Shown piece by piece: positions 15,422 through 22,207 of a stretch of 36,511 nucleotides of DNA. Made by a program: the position numbers and the translations under genes. The number at the start of each line of letters is the position of its first letter. The stretch's first letter is position 1. The stretch is from a virus: the IMG/VR virus record IMGVR_UViG_3300048023_000466, positions 1 to 36,511 of that record; one strand, 5' to 3'. The notes under the pieces were generated by a model. It saw only the letters and a list, made by a program, of their open reading frames with translations. It did not search any database and had not been told where the DNA came from.

Positions 15422-16780
15422 CTAGTCGTTGCCGGATGCGAGGGACAGGTCTGCCTCGACCCGGCGTGCCTTGCCGCCGATCGAATAGCCGCGAAGCTGA
15501 CCTGCCTTGACGAGGTCCCACGCCCACGACTCCCACACGACACCCATGAACGGGGTCTCGGCCGGGAACTCAACCTTTCGCACTTCCTCACCCGGCAGCG
15601 ACAGCGAGGTCTGAATCGGCATCGGCCATGTCAGAATCTCGACCATCTCGCCCGCGGCCTTCTCGGAGTGCTGCAGGAAGATCGTCCGGTCGCCGGAGCG
15701 GACCCAGTCCCAGATGGCCTTCTGTAGCGTGTCGCTGTCGATGAACTCGCCGTGACCGTCGATGCGTCCCGGCACGTAGACCGGGCCGAGGGTGTAGCGG
15801 TCCTCTGCTTTCGCGAACGGGACGACCGAGTGCAGCGCGGCGAGCTTCGCGGTCGTGTCGCCGGTGGTGTATGGGGGAGCGAAGCCGAGGTACTCGAGCC
15901 GGTCCTCGATGACGTGGCGGGCGAGTTCGAGCATGGTGTCGCCGGTCGACTTGTGGGTCAGTTGATGAGCGGCGATGAGTTGTTCCGGGGTGAGGCCTTC
16001 GAGCGACCGTGCGAACGATTCGATCTGGGCGAGCCGTTCCTCTGCTGCTTCCATCGAGTCGTAGCAGCCGAAGCGGCGACCGCGGCCTTCCGAGTAGACG
16101 CAGAACTCGCCACCTTCCTCGACGATCTCCTTTCGGAAGTCGTAGCCGTAGCCCTTGTCCTCGTCCATGTAGCCGCGGCCCTTCATCTCGTCTTCTTCGT
16201 GGTGCATGGCCTCGAGGTCGGCCTCGCCGAGGATCGGCTTCCACGCCTTGCACCAGTACCCGGCGCGCACCGCCGCGCCCCACTTCAAGCACGCGCCGAT
16301 CTTGTAGTACGCGCAGTTGTCGCAGCGGTTCGCGCCCTGCGCCGGAGCGTAGGCGTCTGGGAGCGCGTGCGGGATCGGTTCGCCGTCCGGGTAGCGGATG
16401 TGGGCCTTGTCGGTGTCCATGTCTTTCCTCGGTGAGTCGGGTTGGCTCTTGTCGAGCCGGTCGCGGGTTCGTTCGGCCCAGTTCATCGCGGCCATGCGGT
16501 CGCGCCCGAGACTGCCGCCCCATAACAGCCACGCCACTTGACCCGGTGTGGGCCGCTCGCTGTCGCCGCGCAGGTACTCGCCTGCTTTCGGCGAGTCGAG
16601 GTCGGGCCGGTGTCGGGCGAACCAGGCAGCCATCCGGGTCACCTTGTCTTCGGACACGTTGCCGCCCGCCATTGCTCGGGCTTCGCGCACGGTGGCGGGA
16701 CGTAGCCCGTCGCCTGCGAACTCGAGCAGGTCAAGACCACGGCGTGCGTTGGCTGATATGTAGGAAGGGACTGCGACCAC
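15422..16780 (-). CDS. Prohead protease, XkdF-like, with N-terminal Cys-rich module (452 aa)
   Basis: A 452-residue, three-part protein starting with GTG at 16780. Residues 1-95 are a helical domain (VPSYISANARRGLDLLEFAG ... PGQVAWLLWGG). Residues 152-185 hold four cysteines in the layout CDNC, GAC, YWC (Cys-x2-Cys-x6-Cys-x10-Cys), resembling a high-potential iron-sulfur protein motif. Residues about 318-445 match the XkdF-type phage serine protease: GPVYVPGRIDGHGEFID, TIFLQHSEKAAGE, and a closing GYSIGGKARRVEAD strand. The protease cleaves scaffold and capsid during maturation. What the Cys module does is unknown. The GTG follows TAGCAT by six bases with no Shine-Dalgarno sequence. Confidence 0.85.
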   Translation of the reverse strand: MVAVPSYISANARRGLDLLEFAGDGLRPATVREARAMAGGNVSEDKVTRMAAWFARHRPDLDSPKAGEYLRGDSERPTPGQVAWLLWGGSLGRDRMAAMNWAERTRDRLDKSQPDSPRKDMDTDKAHIRYPDGEPIPHALPDAYAPAQGANRCDNCAYYKIGACLKWGAAVRAGYWCKAWKPILGEADLEAMHHEEDEMKGRGYMDEDKGYGYDFRKEIVEEGGEFCVYSEGRGRRFGCYDSMEAAEERLAQIESFARSLEGLTPEQLIAAHQLTHKSTGDTMLELARHVIEDRLEYLGFAPPYTTGDTTAKLAALHSVVPFAKAEDRYTLGPVYVPGRIDGHGEFIDSDTLQKAIWDWVRSGDRTIFLQHSEKAAGEMVEILTWPMPIQTSLSLPGEEVRKVEFPAETPFMGVVWESWAWDLVKAGQLRGYSIGGKARRVEADLSLASGND

Positions 16781-16792
16781 GGCACGATGCTA
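16781..16792 (-). promoter_or_regulatory. Possible leaderless promoter of the protease-portal genes
   Basis: Minus strand TAGCAT (16792-16787), 6 nt, GTG at 16780. No good -35 is seen; the repeat array starts about 30 bases upstream and could bind an activator. Confidence 0.4.
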
Positions 16793-16817
16793 GTCGAGGA
16801 AAACGTGAGCCGCCGCG

Positions 16818-17114
16818 GAGTACCAGCGTGTTCCGATGAGTTCTCATGAGTTCCGGTGTGTTCCGGCGAGTACCTGCGGGTTCCGCGGAGTACGACCGGG
16901 TACAACTGTGTTCCGCGGAGTACCTGCGGGTACCTCGGTGTTCCGCGGAGACCCGGCGAGCACCCGGCGTGTACCACCGTGTTCAAGGTGAACAACCGTG
17001 TTCTACTTGAACACGATGAGACACGGGCGTGTTCCGCAAGGTTCCGCTCAGACCCCGCGTGTACCGCGATGTTCAGCTTGAACAAGCGTGTTCTACTTGA
17101 ACACCGTTGTTCAC
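16818..17114. repeat. Decamer repeat array (about 29 units, 10-bp period)
   Basis: The 330-bp gap between the terminase and protease genes is almost filled by degenerate 10-bp units. On the plus strand the unit approximates TTCCGCGGAG or TACCTGCGGG, that is T-(T/A)-C-C at its start and G-x-G at its end. The units from 16821 to 16950 keep an exact 10-bp register; later units shift by single bases. Higher-order copies occur: a 24-bp block at 16990-17013 repeats at 17080-17103 with one change. Many units carry GTTC or GAAC half-sites, some forming short dyads (GTGTTC-TACTT-GAACAC twice). A 10-bp period places every half-site on the same DNA face. It could be a packaging site, a protein-binding array or a curvature element. 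Confidence 0.85.
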
Positions 17115-18436
17115 ACCGCCCACGGCGATTGCCGGGTCGACTGAAACGGCACCACCGCCTCGGCCTGCCGGTTCGTCACCATAAGCTCGGTCAGCGCCCA
17201 CACGAGCGCATCGAGCCGGTCCGGCGACGGGCCATCGGGCGTCCATGTGCAGAGCTGGTCTTCAAGCTCGGGAAACAGACCGGCGTGCGCGACCCTGCCC
17301 TGCTCATACAACGCTGCGACCGGTTCGGCGCGTGTCCGCTTACCGCGGGAGGCTCGCACGAGCTTCACCGGGACCGAAGCGTCGACCGTGCGGATCGTGT
17401 GAGAGATCATGTCGCCGCCCTGATTCGCCTCGGCCACAATGCGGTCTGCCTTGTGCACGTGGTACCCGGTGACCGCCGCTGCCGCCCATTCCGACGGCGA
17501 GGCCTTGAGGGAGCGGTCCTCGAGGACGTAGCCGCGGCCTTGCGAGTCGATTCCGGCGACAACGATTCCGGTCTCGTCCGAGTCTGCGTTCGAGGTCACC
17601 GCAGGGTCGACCGCGACGACGATGCGCTTGAGCGGCGGCACGCTGGTCGTGCGGGCGTCATCGAGCATGTCCCGGGTCCAGAGCGCTCCGTCCGCGTCGA
17701 GCAGAATCTCAGCGTTCAACTCCTGGCGACCGAGGCGGGTGCCTTCATACTGCTGCCGCATCTCGTCGAGGAAAGCGGGCGACAGGTTCGCGGCGTTGTC
17801 GTAGGTCGAGCCGCGGGTGACTGCTACGTCGTTGCGCTCGACTAGCTCCCGGATCAGCCGGGTCGGCTTCGGGGTGGTGGTCGCCACGACTCTGGGCCGG
17901 TCGCCGATGCGAAGCCCGAACATGAGCTGCGCCCACGCCTCCGGGTAGCGCCATGCGGCGATCTCGTCGGCCCATGCGAGGTCGTGGTTCGGGCCGCGGA
18001 GCCGGTCGGGTTCGTCTGCGGAGTACGTCGTCGCGATCGCTCCGTTGTGGAACGTGATGCGTCGTTTCGACGGTTCGTAGCGTGGTCGTCGTTCCTCGTG
18101 AAACACTTTCAGCAGACCCGACTCGCCTTCGATCATCGTGTCGCGCACGTCAGCGGCGGTGGCTCCGACGAGGGCGATGCGACCGGCGCAACCCTGCTCG
18201 ACCTGCCCCCGGACCCATTCCGCTCCCGACCGGGTCTTGCCGAACCCTCGACCGGCGAGGATCAGCCAGATACGCCAGTCGGTGTCGGGCGGCATCTGCG
18301 ACGGGCGCGCCCAGAGCGACCAGTCGTGCCAGACCGAGCGCGCTTCCTCGTCGGTTAGGTCTTCGGTCCAGTCAAGACCCTTCGCGGTCGCCGCGTCGGT
18401 GAGGCGCTGGACAATCGACCGCTGATCGTCGTTCAC
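17111..18436 (-). CDS. terL: Terminase large subunit (441 aa)
   Basis: The packaging ATPase and nuclease. Walker A is LAGRGFGKT at residues 60-68, Walker B with catalytic Glu is LAWADE near 153-158, and a coupling-type motif TTTPKPTRL lies at 187-194. The nuclease domain begins near residue 270 with VVAVDPAVTS (Asp277), continues with RIVAEANQGGDM and ends with DRLDALVWAL near 411; these hold the acidic metal ligands. The start is GTG at 18436, overlapping the small-subunit stop by four bases (GTGA). Length fits the compact terminases of environmental siphoviruses. The repeat array begins immediately after its 3' end. Confidence 0.96.
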   Translation of the reverse strand: MNDDQRSIVQRLTDAATAKGLDWTEDLTDEEARSVWHDWSLWARPSQMPPDTDWRIWLILAGRGFGKTRSGAEWVRGQVEQGCAGRIALVGATAADVRDTMIEGESGLLKVFHEERRPRYEPSKRRITFHNGAIATTYSADEPDRLRGPNHDLAWADEIAAWRYPEAWAQLMFGLRIGDRPRVVATTTPKPTRLIRELVERNDVAVTRGSTYDNAANLSPAFLDEMRQQYEGTRLGRQELNAEILLDADGALWTRDMLDDARTTSVPPLKRIVVAVDPAVTSNADSDETGIVVAGIDSQGRGYVLEDRSLKASPSEWAAAAVTGYHVHKADRIVAEANQGGDMISHTIRTVDASVPVKLVRASRGKRTRAEPVAALYEQGRVAHAGLFPELEDQLCTWTPDGPSPDRLDALVWALTELMVTNRQAEAVVPFQSTRQSPWAV

Positions 18437-18873
18437 TGCTCAAGCTGACGCAGACGTTCCCGGAGCATGTCGCCAACGTCGGTCCGCAGCGCGCCGCCGC
18501 CCTCGCCGGTCACCTCGACCTGCCTGGGAGCGTCGAGGCCCATCAGGCCGGAGCGGCGCTGCGAGATGCGGATCATCGTCTGCTGCAGCTTCGCGAAGTC
18601 GTCGTTTGACTCGGCAGAGTTCATCCGCGCATAGGCGCGTCGCCATAGGTCGTCGAGCCGTTCGTTCTCAAGCACGCGCAAGTCGTCGGTCGCCTCGCGG
18701 CCCATCCGCTTGATCGCAGCGTCGTAGGCCTCTTTCGCACCCTGCCGTCCGGCGTAGCCGACCTCTCTCGCGATCGTGTCGAACGTAAACCCGGCGCGGC
18801 GCAGGTCGAGCACGCGCGCGTAGCGTTCGGCTTGATCTGGGGTGAGCGCGGGGGTGTTGCCCTTAGGTGGCAT
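18433..18873 (-). CDS. terS: Terminase small subunit (146 aa)
   Basis: A 146-residue protein with an N-terminal helix-turn-helix (YARVLDLRRAGFTFDTIARE, then VGYAGRQGAKEAYDAA) and a helical middle region, coupled to the large terminase by a four-base overlap. Small terminases bind the packaging site and recruit the large subunit. It starts at the ATG at 18873, ten bases after the FolE stop. There is no Shine-Dalgarno sequence; TAAGCT, which includes the FolE stop codon, lies six bases before the ATG, so a leaderless start is possible. Confidence 0.88.
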   Translation of the reverse strand: MPPKGNTPALTPDQAERYARVLDLRRAGFTFDTIAREVGYAGRQGAKEAYDAAIKRMGREATDDLRVLENERLDDLWRRAYARMNSAESNDDFAKLQQTMIRISQRRSGLMGLDAPRQVEVTGEGGGALRTDVGDMLRERLRQLEQ

Positions 18874-18882
18874 GTCCAGAGC

Positions 18883-19788
18883 TTATGCGTCCAGAGCGAT
18901 CGACATGAACTCTGCTCGGCGTGTGGGGTCGTCGGCGATGATTCCGCGGAGCGAGTTTGTGGTCATGGTGGCTCCGGGCTTGCCGACACCGCGGCAGCTC
19001 ATGCACTGGTGGTGGGCGTGGATGACGACACCGACGCCTGCTGGCTCGAGGTGGTGGTGCAGGTCGGTCGCAATGTCTTCGGTGAGTCGTTCTTGCACTT
19101 GGAGGCGCTTGGCGTGTGCGTCGACGAGGCGTGCCAGTTTCGACAGGCCGACGACTTTGAGGCCGGGGACGTAGCCGACTGTGGCGGTCCCGGTGAACGG
19201 GAGCATGTGGTGCTCGCAGAGCGACGTGAAGGGAATGTCGGAGAGGACGACGGTGCCGGACACTTCGCCCACGTCGAACTGCACTCCGAGGATCGTTTCA
19301 ATGTCGGTGTGGTAGCCGACGGTCATCTCGGACATGGCCTTGATGACGCGCTTCGGGGTGTCGATTAGACCTTCGCGGGTTGGGTCTTCGCCGATGTGTT
19401 GCAGGATTCGCACGACGGCGTCTGTCGGGTCGCCCGCGTCTCGTTCCCACGGGAACGCGAGCCATGTGTCGACCAGCGTTGCGTCGGGGGCGATATCGGC
19501 TGGCGAGTAGGGCTTGCGGTACAGGGTGTCGCGGTCGTTGGCTTCATAGGCCGAGAGTGTGCGGCCCGTGTCGACAAGGTCGTCTACGACGAGTGTGCGG
19601 TCGTCGATCTCGTCTGGTCGGTCAACGAGGTGCCACCCGGCTCGTTCTGAGGCCATGACGGCGATCGGTGCGCCACCTTGCGGGACGCCGTAGACCTTCT
19701 CGATGTGCTGCGCGTCGGCCCATCTTGCGACGAGGCGGTCGACCTCGAGCGAGATATCGCTCCACGTCAGGTGTTCGACTTCGCTCAT
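18883..19788 (-). CDS. folE: Phosphoribosyltransferase-GTP cyclohydrolase I fusion (301 aa)
   Basis: A two-domain enzyme. Residues about 1-115 form a type-I phosphoribosyltransferase with the PRPP loop LVVDDLVDTGRT (66-77) and a VYGVPQGGAPIAVM strand-loop. Residues about 120-301 are a GTP cyclohydrolase I with all hallmark segments: TSLCEHHMLPFTG, GLSKLARLVDAHAKRLQVQE and HHQCMSCRGV. Zinc ligands Cys191, His194 and Cys262 are present. FolE converts GTP to dihydroneopterin triphosphate, the first step towards queuosine-type bases. The gene follows QueE by one base and is the last of the modification operon. The fused transferase may recycle a purine base, possibly guanine released by DpdA; this is inference. 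Confidence 0.93.
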   Translation of the reverse strand: MSEVEHLTWSDISLEVDRLVARWADAQHIEKVYGVPQGGAPIAVMASERAGWHLVDRPDEIDDRTLVVDDLVDTGRTLSAYEANDRDTLYRKPYSPADIAPDATLVDTWLAFPWERDAGDPTDAVVRILQHIGEDPTREGLIDTPKRVIKAMSEMTVGYHTDIETILGVQFDVGEVSGTVVLSDIPFTSLCEHHMLPFTGTATVGYVPGLKVVGLSKLARLVDAHAKRLQVQERLTEDIATDLHHHLEPAGVGVVIHAHHQCMSCRGVGKPGATMTTNSLRGIIADDPTRRAEFMSIALDA

Positions 19789-19789
19789 G

Positions 19790-20506
19790 TCATCGTCCTC
19801 TTTCGTCGTTCCATATGCGGACGTGCAGTCTGTCGGAGTAGTGGTAGCCGGTTTCTAGCGCATACTGAGCGACGCGGGGTGCATTGACGTTCAGTTCGAG
19901 CTTCGTTCTGCCTTCGGGCATGAGCCAGACCCGGTTGTGTGGCCAGTCGTAGCGTTCGACGAACTGCTCTACCGCTGTCATGTCTTCGTCGGTTGCGATG
20001 ACGAACTTGGCGTCGGCGCGTTCGTGCCATGCTTCCTCGGCGAACGCAGCGTAGGTCTCGTCCCAGTTCTCTTTGACGGTGATGCCTGATCCGGGCAGCT
20101 TCGGCGACACGGAGTAGGTCACGTCGGTCGATGCTCGACTGAGCGGCGGTCGGGTGCCGTTCGTTTCGATGTGAACGTGCGCGTCGACTTGCTCGGCCAG
20201 TTCGGTCACCGCTCTGGCTTGCAGCAGCGGTTCGCCGCCTGAGATGACAAGCTGGTGGGTCGTCGGGTCGAAGCCGAGGTCGACGAGCGCGAGGATGAGC
20301 GCTTCGATGTTGACGGTCGTTTGTTCTTTCGCGCGGTCGTAGGCGACGCCGTTCTTGCCGGTCCAGTCCCACGTGTAGGGCGTGTCGCACCACGAACAGT
20401 CGAGGTTGCAGCCGGAGGTGCGGATGAAGACGCATGGTGTGCCGGTGTAGCGGCCTTCGCCTTGCAGGGTCGGCCCGAACACTTCACTGATTCGCAAGTT
20501 GGTCAT
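19790..20506 (-). CDS. queE: 7-carboxy-7-deazaguanine synthase (238 aa)
   Basis: A radical-SAM enzyme that makes 7-carboxy-7-deazaguanine from 6-carboxytetrahydropterin. The cluster motif SGCNLDCSWC gives Cys33, Cys37 and Cys40 (Cys-x3-Cys-x2-Cys). The N-terminal LRISEVFGPTLQGEG and the SAM-contact segment LVISGGEPLLQ (residues 87-96) are the standard QueE signatures, and the length fits the family. It overlaps QueD by four bases. There is no sign of a QueC domain, so the pathway encoded here stops at the carboxy compound. Confidence 0.95.
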   Translation of the reverse strand: MTNLRISEVFGPTLQGEGRYTGTPCVFIRTSGCNLDCSWCDTPYTWDWTGKNGVAYDRAKEQTTVNIEALILALVDLGFDPTTHQLVISGGEPLLQARAVTELAEQVDAHVHIETNGTRPPLSRASTDVTYSVSPKLPGSGITVKENWDETYAAFAEEAWHERADAKFVIATDEDMTAVEQFVERYDWPHNRVWLMPEGRTKLELNVNAPRVAQYALETGYHYSDRLHVRIWNDERGR

Positions 20507-20931
20507 GTGGCTGTCCAGATGGCCGCGTTGCGTTCATTCTCCCAACACTCGATGCGGATGACCTCGGCTTCTTCGGCGATCGAAGGTTGTAGGTCTTGCA
20601 CAAGGTCCCTCACCCACAACGTCATGCCTTCCATCGTCGGGTCCATGACGCGCAGGTCGATCGCGCCCGCGGCGTGCAGTTCCCGGAAGCGGTCAAGCTC
20701 GGGGTCGTCTGGCGAGATGAGGCAGGTGTGGTCGAACTGCCGTTCGAGCGTCGCTTTCAGTTCTTTGAGGCCTCCGAAGTCGACGACCCATCCGAGGTAG
20801 TCGCGCGGGCCGGTCCATTCGATCTCGACCCATCGGTCGTAGCCGTGCAGGTAGCGGCAGTGTGAGGTTGCGGCCCACTGTCGGTGACAGCATGGGAAGC
20901 CGCCGAGGCGCTTGCGGACGTTCGTGCTCAT
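20503..20931 (-). CDS. queD: QueD-like 6-carboxytetrahydropterin synthase (142 aa)
   Basis: A T-fold enzyme of the QueD / 6-pyruvoyl-tetrahydropterin synthase family. The start is the ATG at 20931, overlapping the upstream stop (ATGA). Residues: first His at CCHRQW (His16), then HCRYLHGYD with Cys25 and His29, but Tyr31 where QueD normally has the third zinc His (HGH). Other family features are WVVDFGGLK (48-56), FDHTCL near 66-71, PTMEG (98-102) with Glu101, and a C-terminal IECWENERNAAIW. The HGY form is, from memory, common in phage QueD-like proteins, and the enzyme may still bind metal with another ligand. It acts between FolE and QueE. Confidence 0.88.
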   Translation of the reverse strand: MSTNVRKRLGGFPCCHRQWAATSHCRYLHGYDRWVEIEWTGPRDYLGWVVDFGGLKELKATLERQFDHTCLISPDDPELDRFRELHAAGAIDLRVMDPTMEGMTLWVRDLVQDLQPSIAEEAEVIRIECWENERNAAIWTAT

Positions 20932-21290
20932 GAGTCCTCCGAGTGGAACGTGAGGGTCGCGCCGACCTCGTCGTCCTCGGTGACCTCGACCGCGACCCAC
21001 GGCGTTGTCGGGTAGGCGTCGAATACGGCGGCGGCGACTTCGCCGGCGAGGTGCTCGCAGGATGAGCGGCCGTGCTCTCGCCGGGTCAGAGGCGGTGAGT
21101 CGTTGACGACGTCGAGCAGGTCGTGGAACTCGATGTCGCGGTCGTCGTGGTTGACCGGTGCGGTGACCCGGTAGTGGAACAGGTGCCGGTGCCGGTCGGA
21201 AAGGTACGCGCGGGTGTCTTTCGCTTCGGGCCAACGATGGAAGCCGATGCTCGCGGTCGAGACGGTGATTCGGCGGTCGGTGACGTTCAC
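20928..21290 (-). CDS. Small T-fold-like protein with His triad (120 aa)
   Basis: A 120-residue protein between DpdA and QueD, starting with GTG at 21290 and overlapping both neighbours by four bases. It appears related to the QueD fold: IGFHRWPEA (His18), DRHRHLFHYRV (His34 and His36, like the HGH zinc pair), DDRDIEFHDL and SSCEHLAGEV (Glu79, like the PTxE segment of QueD). The catalytic Cys of QueD is absent. It therefore keeps the metal triad that the neighbouring QueD has partly lost. Its reaction is unknown; it could be a second pterin-binding subunit or partner of QueD. The family relation is inferred by eye. Confidence 0.6.
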   Translation of the reverse strand: MNVTDRRITVSTASIGFHRWPEAKDTRAYLSDRHRHLFHYRVTAPVNHDDRDIEFHDLLDVVNDSPPLTRREHGRSSCEHLAGEVAAAVFDAYPTTPWVAVEVTEDDEVGATLTFHSEDS

Positions 21291-22207
21291 TGCTCTTGGC
21301 CTTTCATGTAGGTCGGGGTCCCAAAGTAGTCGCTGCGTGTGTCGTGGTAGTGCTTCATGCCGCGCGTCATAAGCGTCATCTCGGTCATCGCGAAGCGGGC
21401 GACATGCTCACGAACCTCGAACGGTGCCGAGAACGGGGTGTGCCACTTCTCGGGAATCTTCCAACCGCGTCGGCCTGCCGCACCGACCTTCATCGACGAG
21501 GGCCAGTTCCACATCGCAAGCCACGACGACGAGTCGGCAGAGTCCCACGGCAGGCCCATCTGCATCTCGTTCGGGGTGATCCCGAGGAAGTGGATGAACA
21601 GGTCCGGGTAGTCGGCGTGACGTTCGTAGGCGGTGGCGAACAATCGGCGGCGAGTGTGCGCGTCGGCTTGAACGAGGTTGCCGAAACACATCCGGTCGTA
21701 GCCTTGCGCCAGTTCGTCGAAGTAGTCCCAACCGTCGTTGAGCGGATGGTAGACCGGGATCGGATTCAGTCCTTCGGCCTCGAGCGTTGCCCGGACGCGC
21801 CGCTTGTTCTCCCGGCCGCCCTGATCTAGTTCGTTGTATCCCCAGAGGCGGTCGCCGAACTCGGAACAGATCTCGCAGTAGACGTCAAACAGCCAGTTGA
21901 AGTTGTCGATCTCCTCCGGTGCGAGCGCGAGCGCGTCGTCCATCGAAACGTCGTGCGCCCGCTTGTGCTGGTTCGTCAGGAAGAAGATGCCGGAGTCGAG
22001 GAACGTGTCGACGCCCGCGTCGAGCGACTCCATGAACTTCTCCCACGGGCGACCCTTTCGACCAAGAGGTCGACCGACCGCAGCGAACTCGTTGACGGCG
22101 AACAGCGTCGGGTATTCCGGGACCGTTGGCTTCTGATCGTTGCCGCCACCTGCGAAGAAGTACTTACACCGGTCGTCCTTGTCCCACTTGCCGTCGGTCT
22201 TCTTCAT
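21287..22207 (-). CDS. dpdA: DpdA-like DNA 7-deazaguanine transglycosylase (306 aa)
   Basis: A relative of tRNA-guanine transglycosylase of the DpdA type, which swaps guanine in DNA for a 7-deazaguanine base. The start is set at the ATG at 22207 (four-base overlap with the ParB-like gene). TGT-like features are FLDSG at residues 69-73 (Asp71, general acid/base position), HFLGI (206-210), and GLPWDSADSSSWL (218-230), where Asp222 or Asp225 would be the nucleophile. It is shorter than tRNA TGT and lacks the Cys3-His zinc site, as is common in phage DpdA. The FolE-QueD-QueE neighbours make DNA as the target much more likely than tRNA. Confidence 0.88.
   Translation of the reverse strand: MKKTDGKWDKDDRCKYFFAGGGNDQKPTVPEYPTLFAVNEFAAVGRPLGRKGRPWEKFMESLDAGVDTFLDSGIFFLTNQHKRAHDVSMDDALALAPEEIDNFNWLFDVYCEICSEFGDRLWGYNELDQGGRENKRRVRATLEAEGLNPIPVYHPLNDGWDYFDELAQGYDRMCFGNLVQADAHTRRRLFATAYERHADYPDLFIHFLGITPNEMQMGLPWDSADSSSWLAMWNWPSSMKVGAAGRRGWKIPEKWHTPFSAPFEVREHVARFAMTEMTLMTRGMKHYHDTRSDYFGTPTYMKGQEQ

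Noticed and set aside
16639-17085. Leftward frame across the decamer array with a 10-residue period
   Set aside because: A 10-bp repeat automatically gives a 10-residue period in any open frame; the frame runs into the protease gene out of register and has no start signal.
16818-17114. CRISPR array
   Set aside because: Units are 10 bp and contiguous, with no spacers and no cas genes.
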